Assembly (NCBI GenBank): GCA_032622095.1
Contig: CP136062.1
Coordinates: 137,472,351-137,536,350 of the forward strand
Direction: 5' to 3'
DNA from: Siphonodentalium dalli
Taxonomy: Eukaryota > Mollusca > Scaphopoda > Gadilida > Siphonodentaliidae
Length of the DNA: 64,000 nucleotides
This document shows positions 22,515 through 34,162 of this stretch, piece by piece (the first letter of the stretch is position 1; every line of letters starts with the position of its first letter). Position numbers and translations under genes: made by a program. The notes under the pieces were generated by a model that was given only the letters and a program-made list of their open reading frames with translations, was not told where the DNA came from and made no database searches.

Positions 22515-24035
22515 TTATATATTTCTAGATTTAGTTACAAACTAAATACCTGTATATTGTACAAAGAAATGTTTGACAAATATATCTGTATCAATATTAC
22601 CATGCGGGTCATTAAAATAGATACGACGAAACAAATTTTGACGGGTGCATGTAACAGGTAAATTTTTATATTTCAAATGATGACAGGAATGCGGAAAGTT
22701 GAAGTACCTACGTAATACTGGCTATCCGCATGAAGAGATATACATGTATATAAAAACCAAAATAGAAGATGACTGCTGCCGACAATGTTTTCCAAACAAA
22801 TTCAAAGCATTCGATAGCTCCCATCTAGTTGTCAGCCCGAAGATCAATATGAAGTTTGGTGACTATCAGATGAGGGACATGTCTGTACAGTTGCTAAACA
22901 ATTCAGTCATGCAAAAGAGGATCAAAGAGTAAGATACCAAATTGCTGCCTGTGGTAATGTTTTTTAACGAAATTCGAGAAAATTAGATTACTCTCACGCT
23001 GGTTATCCAGAAGATAATTGTGGAATCTGGTGACGATCGGACAAGGGGTGTCGTCTGTAGGATCAACCAAATTATTTAGCCATAAAAATAGTAAAATTGA
23101 AGATCACCACTGGCAGTGATGTCTTCACAAGGACAGTTTGAGAACAAAATATGGCTCACATCTAGCGGTGACCCAAAATATCCACATGAGAAAAAGTTCT
23201 CCAATAAAAGCTGGCTGCAGGGTGTGCCAATTGATTCAAATTCGATATTTAGCAGGGTGTACTGCTTGTGGCCATGTTTTCCCCGCAAATTTGATAGACT
23301 GATGGACAAAACCACTGAATCCGTTGAATCAATATACATGTATACATTGATTAATTTATATGCATTGTTATACACAGTACTGGTATATAAAGGTACTGAA
23401 AATAACTATATTACTAGTATACATAAAATAAACCATATATCATGGCTATGGGTTCATGACAGCTGAGAACTTGGTGTGAATTAAAGAGTGGTGGTTTCTC
23501 AAGCATATCTAACCCTCCACGTTAGAAACATGCCATTAAATGTCATAAGTATAATCTAGCTTGAGGACAGAAGTGATCCATAAAACCCCCCTTAATTCAA
23601 CCAGGTCCTCGCGCGATGTATGGTCGATCACATGATGATCTAGGGGGATTAGAATTGTTGTATAAAAACAGCACTGCGTGTAAATATAAAATAAAATAGT
23701 GCTACATCTTATTACAGATTATTGCCATATATAATCAGTGATTATACAGACAGTCTGACAAAATAAAGTTTCAGTGACACTCTATCCGAAGAGGGGAATA
23801 ATTTCATCTGTTACAGTCAATGGAGCAATTATGAATCTGGAAAGGTGAAATTTCTAAGTAATACTAGATATCGACATAACGCGATAACATATAACGTAAA
23901 TGCAATATGTATTTTCCTATGAAATTAAAAAAATATTTGATAGCTCTCATCTGATAGATCAATATCAAGATAAATATGAAGTTTGGTGATGATCGGATGA
24001 GTGAAGTGGACTGTGGTCTATGCTAAACGGTTTGG

Positions 24036-24345
24036 TAATGCTTAAAACGATTCTTACCTTAATATTTTTATGTTCACTTTATAAACTTCACTGAGTCATC
24101 TTTGTCATGTATTGAGTTTGATATCTTTTGTTAACAGTTTATAAATTATGTATGTCTCATGTTTGTTATTTTAATTTATGTGTTTATTATCATTAAATAA
24201 AGTTGCATTCCTTAAAAAGATTCTTACCTCAATGTTTTTATGTTCACTTTATAAACTCCACTGAGTCATCTTTGTCATGTATTGAATTTGATATCTTTTG
24301 TTAACAGTTTATAAATTATGTATGTCTCGTGTTCGTTATTATATT
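24036..24345 (+). repeat. Two-unit ~170-bp tandem with AATAAA
   Basis: GATTCTTACCT through GTATGTCTC is repeated. Between the units is CATTAAATAAAGTTGCATTCC, which contains a polyadenylation-type hexamer. Both units are also in copy B (41025-41320). Confidence 0.75.
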
Positions 24346-25063
24346 ATATACACTTTATAGTGTGTTTTCAGAACGAAAAAAAAGAGAATAAAATCAACAA
24401 ATTTGTAAATTTAAAAACAATTCAAACGTTGTTGTATTCCATGTCCCAGCCCGGACATATACACCAAATTTCAATAATATTCATTGAGAAACAATGGACA
24501 AAACGCTATATAACACCCGTATACATATTTATATTCCGAGCCGGACTCATCCTCGGGTACATGTTATAGTAGGTACCGAATTGACACACGTCGACTGGGG
24601 CGAGTTGGCCCTGGGCAATTAGGCCGATTCCGGCACCTTCTATAATTTACCGTATGTTTCCATGTACGCGTAGTTTACTTTAGAAAGTTCCGCAATTAAT
24701 ACCGTAAATAGAGCGACCATATTTGACAGAGAATGCCTCTGTTATTGATTATCAAGTTGCTATACATTAAAAACGACAAATTCACATGCTCGTTCAAGCG
24801 CAGTAGTCTATTTTCCCCATGTTAAAGGACATCCACAAATACTAAATAACGCTAACCTACTGCCGAATGTTTTACACGACAACTGTTAACATATTCGGGC
24901 TGAATTCATCTGACGCGGTATTATTCCTCAAAATAAACAACAAAACCATCGTTACTTGGAAATGTAGTTTGGGCTAACATTTACATAAATCCTCCACATC
25001 ATTTATTCGACACACACGTCAGATGAAAAACAGACATGAAGTAAACGGCCAAATTGGCCGAAA

Positions 25064-25696
25064 TAACCACCATTCAAGGTGATCACATATCACCATAGCC
25101 GTACGAGCGCCTGATCGCATATCACCATAGCCGTACGAGCTCCCAAGTATTCAGGGGGACTGAGACTTTTTGTCCGATGTTGTTTACATTATATATTATT
25201 CATAGCTGTAACACAGTTTTTATAGAATATACCTTGCATATACACAGAAATAAAACCAAATTAACCTTAAATATGTATCATTCGGCCAGAAATGTGAAAA
25301 AATACTGTAATGTGGCCATAATTTTCATGAATTAACATTCAATTTTCAGAAAATAGCCCGAATTTGACCGAAAATATATCCATTTTGAGCTTTCAAAACG
25401 TTTTGGAGCTGCAACACTCCCAGTCCCTCCCATTACATGGCCCGTGCGGCTATATGAATATCACATGCACACTAGCGAGAACATAGCAGTGCACTGTCTC
25501 CCTTGGATATATTCCTTTATTATTTTGTTCATTGGTCAAGTAAGTCATATGGGAATACCTGACATTTTCTTGCACCTACATGTGAACGTGCAATAAGTGA
25601 AGTTTTGTGTAAAGTTTAGTGTAATACATGGAGAGAGGCAAGATACATAACAAAATTGTTATTGATGTTACGGCAATTCGAGGATTGTTCACATAC
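25064..25696 (-). other. First-intron side of the MSP130-like gene; no further exon seen
   Basis: It starts with two ~35-bp tandem units of CATATCACCATAGCCGTACGAGC. Segment 25520-25600 resembles 60700-60765 (GACAAGTAAGTCA..CCTGA.ATTTTCTTGC). Downstream of the splice donor I could not recognise a second exon on the minus strand; it may lie beyond this window. Confidence 0.5.
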
Positions 25697-25916
25697 CAAT
25701 CGCGTACACCAGTTTCTCGTCCGGGTCCACTGCTATCTGCTCCAAAGCACCAGAGTCCAACCAGAACACACCCGCAGTATCGTTATCATAACGTCCAGGT
25801 ATGAATACACTCGAGATAAAATCCAATTCTATCTTTCCGGAGTGTGAAGTAGCAGTAGCAGGCACCAGAGCCAGAGCCAGAAATGTTGAGAACAGTTGGA
25901 CCTTAAACGAGAACAT
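25697..25916 (-). CDS. First exon of an MSP130-like secreted glycoprotein gene (partial)
   Basis: The ATG at 25916-25914 sits in CCACCATGT, a good Kozak context; an upstream in-frame GTG at 25940 is not needed. Residues 1-24 form a signal peptide (MFSFKVQLFSTFLALALVPA). The mature part has FISSVFIPGRY, DNDTAG (an N-glycosylation sequon) and GALEQIAVDPDEKLVYAI. The reading frame then meets G|GTATGT at 25697/25696, a canonical splice donor in phase 1. The pattern 'beta-strand start, then AEQ-x-A-D-x-x-x-x-x-VY-x-x-G' matches, from memory, the N-terminus of mesenchyme-specific cell-surface glycoproteins (MSP130, choice-of-anchor-I type), biomineralisation-associated proteins of sea urchins and molluscs. 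With 73 codons the family call is tentative; that it is an expressed first exon is better supported. Confidence 0.6.
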
Positions 25917-25956
25917 GGTGGATGGGTAAGAGTTGACCACCTACGACGGTTAGTTG

Positions 25957-25998
25957 CACACTGAGATGAGTTTGTTGCGGCACGTTATATACCCCGCC
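25957..25998 (-). promoter_or_regulatory. TATA-box core promoter of the MSP130-like gene
   Basis: On the minus strand GGGCGGGGTATATAACG gives a GC-box-like stretch and a TATATAA box (25991-25985). About 29-30 bases downstream, TCAGTG (A at 25962) fits an initiator. That start gives a 5' UTR of ~45 bases before the ATG. Spacing is canonical for an RNA polymerase II TATA/Inr promoter. Confidence 0.65.
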
Positions 25999-26474
25999 CA
26001 TTGTGATCGGGAATGACACAAGTCACTATTATCACTCATGACCTCCGCTTTTCTTGGTTCTGTGTTATAACCAGCGAGGTGCGACATATCAAATGAGATA
26101 ACAAATTGAATCTATTCCTAATAGGTTGTGTGATATTTAACTTGACGATGGGTATATAGTAGACACTATGTATGCGACTCTGCAATTCAGTTCGTGCACA
26201 CATGGGAACTTATTAGTACAGTCCTCGTTCTGTATAACGGTACCATTTAAAAAAAAATATATAACACTGTGTCTTGGGCTCTTAAGATTTATAATCGAAA
26301 TGGTGTTGTGAGTGTCTTCTTCAGAAAACGTGTTGTGCGGATCCATGTTTTGAAAGAATGTATATATGTGGGAAGCGCAGTCTTAACCCATTCACAGCGA
26401 GAGCTGCGCTGGTGCTGCATGACCTATTGTGTACCAGGCGAGTGCATGTTATGGAATCATATTAGGGCCACTTG
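25999..26474. other. Upstream region of the MSP130-like gene
   Basis: Only short open frames. No repeat with a partner in the window was found. Enhancer content cannot be judged by eye. Confidence 0.45.
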
Positions 26475-26668
26475 CTAATGGCGCTTTCGGCGCGCGCCGA
26501 AAGCGACAAAAAGTGCGCCATTAGTACGGCGCCGAAAGCGCCGAAAGCGACAAAATGTGCGCCATTATCGTTGTTTCGGCGCGCGCCGAAAGCGACAAAA
26601 TGTGTGCGCCGTTAGTAACGCGCCGAAAGCGACGAAAGCGCCGAAAGCGGCAAAATATGCGCCATTAG
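26475..26668. repeat. GC-rich palindromic tandem array (CGCCGAAAGCG units)
   Basis: Three to four ~60-bp units contain TTTCGGCGCGCGCCGAAAGCG, ACAAAATGTGCGCCATTA and GCGCCGAAAGCG. The block is bounded by CTAATGGCGC on the left and GCGCCATTAG on the right. It is a CpG-dense island in otherwise AT-rich DNA, ~500 bp upstream of the MSP130-like promoter. It may be a small inverted-repeat element; no TSD beyond a possible TA. Confidence 0.75.
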
Positions 26669-26850
26669 CGCATGTACAATTAAGTATGTGATCACCCCAG
26701 TGCAGATCGGACATGGCGATATGTATATGTATCAATTTTAAAAGGGAGGGGCTGAAATTTGCTGTAGATAGACCTCTAAATGCTATAATTTTTCATTATT
26801 CAGATTATTGTGGCCGTGTGGTTCTGGTCCCTCCTCTGAGGGCAGTTAAA

Positions 26851-27121
26851 GGTACTCAATCCGATCAGACGGTCCTAAGTTACTGGACAATTTGCGGATG
26901 AAGATGGATAACTATAAAATCTAGTGGTACTTTAGTAATAATACGGACATAGTTTGTTGAACAAATACAAAGTTTTGAGAAATTTGATACCATACATGCA
27001 GTTGGTAGTGGTTATCATTATTTTGTAGAAATGCATCGATTGTGATAATTTACGTGTATTTTGATGAAATATTGTTGTTGTATCTTGGTGGTGTGGGGAC
27101 CGTCTGATCGGATTGAGTACA
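26851..27121. repeat. Inverted repeat pair, GTACTCAATCCGATCAGACGG
   Basis: GTACTCAATCCGATCAGACG plus GTCC at 26851-26874 is mirrored exactly at 27098-27121. The spacer is ~220 bp and lacks coding signal. It could be a TIR pair of a small DNA element; no TSD was seen. Confidence 0.65.
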
Positions 27122-27195
27122 GAAATGAGATGGCAGATCATGTCCAGAGACCGTCCTGGTGTCACCTTTTGTCGACTCTTTTTTAACATCTTGGA

Positions 27196-27310
27196 GTGGC
27201 AGGATAAGATTGGATAGGATAGGATAATTTTATTTACAATATACACACATGGAAAGTACAATTACAAATAAATATAATATTAATAGACTATACATGTATA
27301 TTGTTAGGGT
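27196..27310 (-). mobile_element. 5'-truncated LINE 3' tail with TATCC repeats
   Basis: On the minus strand GTAAATAAAATTATCCTATCC followed by ATCC repeats resembles the 3' end of the LINE at 12868 (AATAAACTC then TATTC repeats). Only the 3' UTR seems to be present; the upstream boundary is uncertain. Confidence 0.55.
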
Positions 27311-28784
27311 GATATAGTCATGACTGGCTGTCTTCCTATCACCCATGAATGTGGTGACAGATTATATGATGTAGATGGCAGAATGAATTTGATTGTTTTT
27401 TTGGGTTATGTTCATCGTGTTACGTTCATCGTGTGCACGCCATCAAATACCATCAACATGAAGAACTATGGAGTACGTAAACTTGGCATTAGATCACACA
27501 ACAGGACACAACGGATACCAGCGTATAACACAATCATCCTGGATTATGACCATCTGTGTCCGTGGACCCGCACCAGCGGGTACTTCAACCGCGAAAATGG
27601 GTACTTTCACAAGAAATTACACCGATCTGTTGATACTCATAAAGTTATCGACAACAATTATTTAAATCCATAATTTGGCGTTTTTGTATGATTTTAACAC
27701 ACGACAAGGACTTTTTCCTGTCAAAGTAATGTACATCTTTCCAAATAGCTTCAGGATGACATGGACATTTGAAAACGGTTGTGATTATATCAATATTTAG
27801 TCAGAATTATTTCCTCAGACTGTAAAATGCTCCAAGTAATCATTTCAAATCATTAGAAAATCACGATTTAAATGGGCCAGAGAATTTCTATCAACGAGAG
27901 ATTATACATCTTCATAATATGTGGTTAATTGTTCTTCTGAGATATCGATTAGCAGTCATTTCAGCGATGTTAACATTGGTACCTTCCTCTATCGCACGGG
28001 ATATGCGTGAACGGATTATCCCGATCGGTGGTATGATCACCGTGTTGGTGATACGCAGGTGACCGGCGTGTTTACGTTGTGGTAGTATACAAGAGACAAG
28101 GGAAAAGATAGCATTTCCGCCGATTTACCATCGCTCGCGCAGAAACTGACAAAATTTAGCCCGTTTATCCTAGCAATGACATCGATGTCGTTACGGATAG
28201 ATCGACGAAGGATGCCTTTTTCAATTAAAACCACAAACGCTCCTCAATTCCATTTATATCCCTATTAAGCATATAATTAGTATTATATTCTACATATTTA
28301 CAACAAATCACATATCAGTATCCAATATTTTTGCTAAAACTGCATGGTTCAAGAATGGAGACATACAGTGGGCCGGCATGAATAGGTCGGTAATTCCCAG
28401 TATTCGGGACTAAAAAAATACTTCGTACGACTCCGGCAACCATCGGGATATTCTTATAAAAAGTAGTCCGTCGGCAATATGTTGATTGTGAATAAACGAG
28501 TCTGATATCGGTAAGCTGATTCGTTGAGAGTGACGATTGAGTAAACACCTACAAGGAGAAAACGTTTGTGATATCACTTGTGACATTCACGAATATTCGT
28601 ATGCAACACACCTCACTGCACATATGCTGCATGGTGGAATCATATATCGCCATAAGCGCAAACAAAGAACAAATTTAAAGATCAGCGGTGATATTAAGTA
28701 TACCATATATTGTATTTCGTTGCGCAATTCGTAAAAGGAACATACATTTTATATCTCAGATCACCAATAGGACTTTAGACGACC
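27311..28784. other. Intergenic, no gene recognised
   Basis: Open frames up to 117 codons at 27320-27673 (plus) show no domain I recognise, no clear start context and no splice logic. I see nothing else supportable. Confidence 0.45.
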
Positions 28785-28888
28785 CATCCATGCATGGCAC
28801 TATATATCAGCTTGACTCCATATATTTGAGCTTTATACAACCTATCCATGGCGCTATATATCAGCTTGACTCCATATATTTGAGCTGA
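28785..28888 (+). repeat. Two ~55-bp tandem units
   Basis: CTATATATCAGCTTGACTCC and ATATATTTGAGC occur twice in a row, each preceded by CCATCCATG- or CTATCCATGG-type sequence. Confidence 0.85.
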
Positions 28889-28974
28889 GACGGTCGTTCA
28901 CATGTCACGCCATTCTAACCGACTTTTCACAAGAACGTAATAACTATTATTAATATTCAAATATTACTCAACAT

Positions 28975-29058
28975 CTGGGGTAATAATGTGAAGCGCTTAT
29001 ATAGGAATCTCGCGGGGATAGGCGCTCTATAACCACAATTATTATTATTTATTATAAT
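28975..29058 (+). mobile_element. SINE/LINE 3' tail: GCGCTTATATAGGAAT .. (ATT)n
   Basis: GTGAAGCGCTTATATAGG, then GGCGCTCTATAACCACAATT, then ATT repeats. This pattern is common at the 3' ends of L2/CR1-mobilised SINEs and LINEs in aquatic animals. No upstream body is recognisable. Confidence 0.55.
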
Positions 29059-29099
29059 AGAATATGCACCGCATAGAATTATCTGATATTGATATATAA

Positions 29100-29500
29100 T
29101 TGCGGATTTTTTTACCATCTAATTATGTACTTGTTCGGGTGGGAGAAACTGATACGTTAGTATCCAGGCACTATGCCAATTGGAGGAATGCAAACATTCT
29201 ACTAACACCGCCGATAATCTGAAGCAAATCGACCATGCCACTCCATAGAAACATCGTCTGAACTACGCTCAATTGTAAATATTTAATTACTACTCGATTC
29301 GGGACGCATCTATCGGCAATAATTTAACGAAAACGACTTCACCATCGAGAGTCACTGCATTTAATTAATACATACTAAAGACGATGTGTGTTGTCAATTT
29401 AGATATACTATTTGTAAAAAATAACTACTTTGAACAAGATTATTCTCCATTTCTATTTGATCACCCTGCCGGAGTGTTTCACATCACTTTAACACTAAAC
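29100..29500 (+). repeat. Dispersed ~390-bp repeat, copy 1
   Basis: It aligns in the same orientation with 33545-33920, including CACTCCATAGAAA, ACATCGTCTGAA, ACGCTCAATTGTA and CCGGAGTGTTTCAC. It is moderately diverged and no open frame is conserved. Confidence 0.75.
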
Positions 29501-29754
29501 CACTGGATCTGGTGCGCTCGATTTCAAGTTCAAAATATATTTCAATAACGTCAATTGTAGTTTTTCTATGTCAGGTATATAGTAACATCACTAAACGTCA
29601 CATCCATACAAGAGAATCGGCTTCACCGTTTTCAAGAAGAGATCAATTTGCAAATCAAATGGTATATCCATGTCCTTGCACTTGTAAATTAGCGAATACA
29701 TATGTGACCCGCCATATCAAATCCAGTCGGAAGTCGGGATTTTTTTTACCCTGT

Positions 29755-29823
29755 GCCAATGCATTCTCTTATATATGCGAGTCGACCATAGGTCGCCTCG
29801 CATATATAAGAGAATGCATTGGC
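29755..29823. repeat. 69-bp palindrome, copy 3
   Basis: GCCAATGCATTCTCTTATAT through the self-complementary loop CGACCATAGGTCG to the mirrored end. Same unit as at 19470 and 19562. Confidence 0.95.
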
Positions 29824-30041
29824 CTAACAATTTTTTATCATTTTTTTAAAATAAATGTTTCTTACAATTTTTAGGACATAAAATAAAAAACATCCATTAC
29901 CCTGCAGGGAGCCCCACACATATATAGAAGCAAATAGAAGAGTGTCGTCTGCTCATATTTGTCTGGGGCTCTGTATGGGTGAAATTATAAAATTGTTAAA
30001 GAATACAAGAAAAAATTATTAAAATTGTAAAAAATTGTTAG

Positions 30042-30110
30042 GCCAATGCATTCTCTTATATATGCGAGGCGACCTATGGTCGACTCGCATATATAAGAGA
30101 ATGCATTGGC
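30042..30110. repeat. 69-bp palindrome, copy 4
   Basis: Same palindrome; loop order CGACCTATGGTCG, i.e. inverse to copy 3. It lies in the internal third end copy. Confidence 0.95.
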
Positions 30111-30660
30111 ACAGGGTAAAAAAATCCCGACTTCCGACTGGATTTGATATGGCGGGTCACATACATATAGGGCGTCTTGTCTTTGATTTTTGTCTAGCAT
30201 TAACAAAATTTCCAGTTTCGTGAAAATAACTCCCAGGTAATCCTATACCTTTTCAATTTCTTGGGCATTTATCATTAATTTTGTACAAGGTTTTCGCCCA
30301 TTTCCAAGCATCAAAAACTTAGTGTTCTTTACATTTAGATTTAGTTTCCAAAAAGATTATGCATCAAAAGTTTTCAGTGCTAATTCCTTGTCTTTCATTG
30401 TATCAGCATAATTTGATATAACTGTTTCGTCAGCGTATATATATATTACAATTAACAATTCCATGTGTATCCCAATCTCAATGAACAGCTCGTTTTAGAC
30501 CCTGGTTTCTAAATTGTTCACGGTTGAGTGAGCAGACGACACTCTTCTATATGCTTCTATATATGTGTGGGGCTCCCTGCAGGGTAATGGGTGTTTTTTA
30601 TTTTATGTCCTAAAAATTGTAAGAAACATTTATTTAAAAAAAATGATAAAAAATTGTTAG

Positions 30661-30729
30661 GCCAATGCATTCTCTTATATATGCGAGGCGACCTATGGTC
30701 GACTCGCATATATAAGAGAATGCATTGGC
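30661..30729. repeat. 69-bp palindrome, copy 5
   Basis: Same palindrome, same orientation as copy 4, in the right arm of the foldback element. Confidence 0.95.
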
Positions 30730-30785
30730 ACAGGGTAAAAAAATCCCGACTTACGACTGGATTTGATATGGCGGGTCACATATAG

Positions 30786-32094
30786 TTGGGATGTGGAGTA
30801 CGGCTTATCAATAAGAATGATTCCGCCGGTGTAGGAAGGTATGTCGTTGTTTTACCATCTGACATTTTCGGGGTCCCACCACCCCAAACCCGCAAACAAA
30901 ATACTTGTTTACACCCCACCGCCCCCTAATTCAACTCCCATGCAAATGACAATAGAACCAGTTTTAACAGCTATGTTTTAAAGGCACGTGCGGCCTTGAT
31001 TGTCGAAAATATTCATATTTGTTCCAAACACCGTAAACAGAAAAACATTAAAACGCATACAGTTCCGTTCATATATACAATGACCATCGCGTAAACAGCA
31101 TGTTATCATAAAGACCTACTATATTTTCCATAAGCAAGAGCCTGATTGTGTTACAGAAGATAGCACAATGCTACTGGCTAATCACACACAAATGGCATAA
31201 ACGCTCTTTATTAGTTCCATATCAGGTATTCACCAACAAAGAACGCTCTTTATGTTTACCATCATAATATAAACAAACAACAGAAAAGTTACTTTTTATG
31301 CTTTTGTTTACATAACAAGGGTCAAACATGTGGCCATAACATACTGTTTATGCGATATTTCTTATGTGTATACGGACAAAGTCTATCTACATGTTGATGT
31401 TCTTTCTGTTTGTGGCGGTTTTTGACGGGTGGAGATATTTTCACAGGATACCCACCGCCAAGGCCAACCGTGTCTTTAATGAAAAAAAGGAAAATGAAAA
31501 AAATCCATGCACACGGCTAAATTGAAATTATAACGCATCGATGTAGTGGACAAATACAGTAACCATTAAGAATTAAGCTGATAGCTACTGCACATACTAG
31601 AACTATAGTATAAGGCATAGGCATCCAATTTTACAAAAACAAATTGTACAGACCCAGTGAGATATAATTTCCCCTGCTGTTATATGAACCGAACATGTTT
31701 GGACTCAGTAACATAAATATGGTGTTTGTGCAGTTATAGTATGTTTTAAACTGTTAGATATATCAGATATAGACAGAAAAGGTCTTTAGTCAAAATTTGC
31801 ATGAGGTTGTAATCACCCACATCGACATATATACCTTCCTGCGATTTTGTTACTACCCCCCCCCCCCCGGCCGGTGGTATGTATTGTTAGCTTCACACAA
31901 CAGTGGCTTGGTAATTGTCTATGTTATTCAAATCTCGCACCAATGTGTGACCCTTGAACAAGGTTGCTCGTATTGTAACTGCTTCGCACCACTCATGTGT
32001 TAAAAGAGTAATCGGTGTGGTGTCGATGGGTATTATATTGCCAGTATGATTAATCCTGATGCGCTATTACTCGATGTACAGACCCAGTGAGATA
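30786..32094. other. Intergenic, no gene recognised
   Basis: A short segment at 31197-31275 (ACGCTCTTTATT twice) resembles 43018-43093. A C run lies at 31856-31868. No coding signal. Confidence 0.45.
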
Positions 32095-32900
32095 TAATCA
32101 GAGACGTGGCGACAGGGGGGTTTGGGTGTGTCTCACCCCCCCCCCCCCGGTGTGTCTCACCCCCCCCCCCCAATTTGGTCAAAATTTTCAACATTTGGAA
32201 ATTTCGTACCTGCCAAAACATTAGTTGGAAATTTCACACCAATAATAGGTTGAAAATGTTCTTGTAGTCTGATTTTCAAACAATTTATTGGGGGGATTAC
32301 TTGTTTTTGGACCAATATTTGCACATTTTCCTATTTTTTGTCAAAATTTTGGACTGAAATTGTCATCAGTTGGAAATTTTCCAACCTTAGGGCGGTGACA
32401 GGTTGGAAATTTCCAACACTTGGAAAGATTGTGTCCTGGTCCTTCCCCCGTGGCAAGCCAAAAACTGCTACTTAATTTAAGAAAACAATATTGTCATACA
32501 TTTGGTCAACATTGTCATTGGAATTGTCATCAGTTGGAAATTTTCCAACTCTAGGAAGGCTTGAGACTAGTCTAGATGCTAGGATTTTGCGATTTTCTTG
32601 TTCAGATTTTAAAAATTTTCGCACCATGGTCGGCCCGGTGTGTCATTGTCCCTCCCCCGTGGCCAATACAAAACTGCTAATTAGTTTAACAAAATAATAT
32701 TTTACTACATTTGGTCAAACTTGTGGACTGAAATGGTCATCAGTTGGAGAATTTTCCAACATGAGGGGGGGGGGGTGAGGTTTGAATTTCCAACACTATA
32801 GGAAAGCTTCAGTTGAGGCCAGTCAAGATGCTAGGATTTGCAATTTTCTTGTATAGTTTACAACCATGGTCAGCCCCGTGTGTCCTGGTCTCTTTCTGTA
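32095..32900 (+). repeat. Dispersed GTTGGAAATTTCCAAC family, copy 1
   Basis: Repeated GTTGGAAATTTTCCAAC palindromes and TAGTTGGAAATTTCACACC occur here. Segment 32100-32440 aligns inversely with 50880-51190 (AGAGACGTGGCGACAGGGGG to GTCATCAGTTGGAAA). Segments 32505-32660 and 32715-32880 are further internal repeats of the CATCAGTTGGA..CTAGGATTT part. Long C runs occur at 32137-32171. Non-coding. Confidence 0.8.
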
Positions 32901-33544
32901 GCCGTGTGCATTTGTCAGGAGTTAGACCACTAGATTATAGGATTTATGCAATTTTTCAGGTTAAAATATCTGAATGTTCTCATACCGGGAATATTGGGTG
33001 AAATGGGCCACTTCTGGAATTATGAAAGGGATCTGAATTTGGCACCTGATGCTAGCCAGAATGGTCCAGAATGAATCCATGTGTACTAAATATTATGCAC
33101 ACAAGAGTTTTCCAATAATCTTGTATTATATCTTGGGAATAATCTATGTTAGTGAATAAGAGGGTAGATTTATATCAATGAGGAGTGTTATGTTTGTGTT
33201 CGGGGTATAATTGTGGAGGGGAACCTAACCAATCAGCTAACTCCCGGATATCCGGAAAGGGCGGATATCTGGTATCGGATAACGGATCAGTGCGGATCTG
33301 GTTGTTTAATTTATATCACATAACTGTTTGAGCTGTAACAATACACCTGACCAGTTTTTCTTCCTGATAATTATCTGATATGGAACAGTGTTTATATATG
33401 GATATAAGAATCAGAATGTCACGTTTTTGCAACCATATAATGACGATGCACATTAATTTGTATGTACCATTTTCGCTACAAAAAAAAACTACTGAAAAAA
33501 AAACAAGTTGAGTTTCAATGAAAGAATAAACTGTTTAAAGACAT

Positions 33545-33925
33545 ATTATGGACTTGTTTGAGTTCGATAAACTTATAAGTTAGTACTCAGGCGCTATGAC
33601 AACCTGGAGAATTTATCATTCTACTAAGATCATCGAAAATTTCAAATGAATCGAACATACCACTCCATAGAAAACATCGTCTGAAATACGCTCAATTGTA
33701 TTTTTTTTCATCTCAATTCGAGACTCGCAACAATCGGCGATAAACTAACGCAAACGATTTCGACATCTAGAGTCATTGCACTTAATTAATATATAAGAAT
33801 GAAAGTGTGTGTTGTCAATTTGGATTAATTTTCGTGAAAAAAATAACTACTTTAAGCAAGATTATTCTCCATATCTATTTGATCACCCTACCGGAGTGTT
33901 TCACGTCATTTTAACAATACAAACA
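33545..33925 (+). repeat. Dispersed ~390-bp repeat, copy 2
   Basis: Partner of 29100-29500. It ends in GATCACCCTACCGGAGTGTT and CATTTTAACA, as copy 1 does. Confidence 0.75.
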
Positions 33926-34162
33926 GTGTTGACTCCCATTAACCCTTTCTGTACTAAATACTATCATGAAATGTTCAGAAAATATTCTACTGCGCTTGTA
34001 CACTATAATTATTTGTAACCAACAGGTTTTTTGTTGGTTTTTCTGCTTGTCCCGTATTTGTAACCAAAGTAGGTAACAATTCGGTTCTTGGTAGCCATAA
34101 TACCAGAACTTTTGGTTACTTGTGTAGAACTTATTTGGAAAGCACCTGATTCGTCGCTCAAT

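Larger units (their letters stand above)
21569..25063 (+). repeat. 3.4-kb direct duplicate, copy A
   Basis: From ACAAGAAAACTAAGATGCATG to GGCCAAATTGGCCGAAATAA this matches 38632-42023 in the same orientation, with only scattered substitutions and a few indels. For example, ~80 bases near 22760-22840 are missing from copy B. No clear TSD. Inside are two Helitron-like 3' hairpins, a three-unit tandem array and a two-unit tandem. Open frames differ between copies or are short, so it is probably a composite non-autonomous element. Confidence 0.9.
29701..30785. mobile_element. Foldback element built from three copies of a hairpin-bearing end
   Basis: The left end (29701-29970) reads TGTGACCCGCCATATCAAAT, CCAGTCGGAAGTCGGGA, the 69-bp palindrome, then CCCTGCAGGGAGCCCCACAC. 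The right end (30520-30785) is its inverse. A third, shorter inverse copy sits inside at 30035-30172. The outer arms (~265 bp) are near-identical. No clear TSD; no coding capacity. Confidence 0.85.

Noticed and set aside
27320..27673. A 117-codon open frame as a possible exon.
   Set aside because: No recognisable domain, no splice or start context, and an equally open overlapping frame; left as unsupported.
29755..30729. Regular hairpin repeats suggesting a CRISPR array.
   Set aside because: Copies are far apart, in both orientations and inside transposon ends; no spacers of even length and no cas genes, and the genome is eukaryotic.
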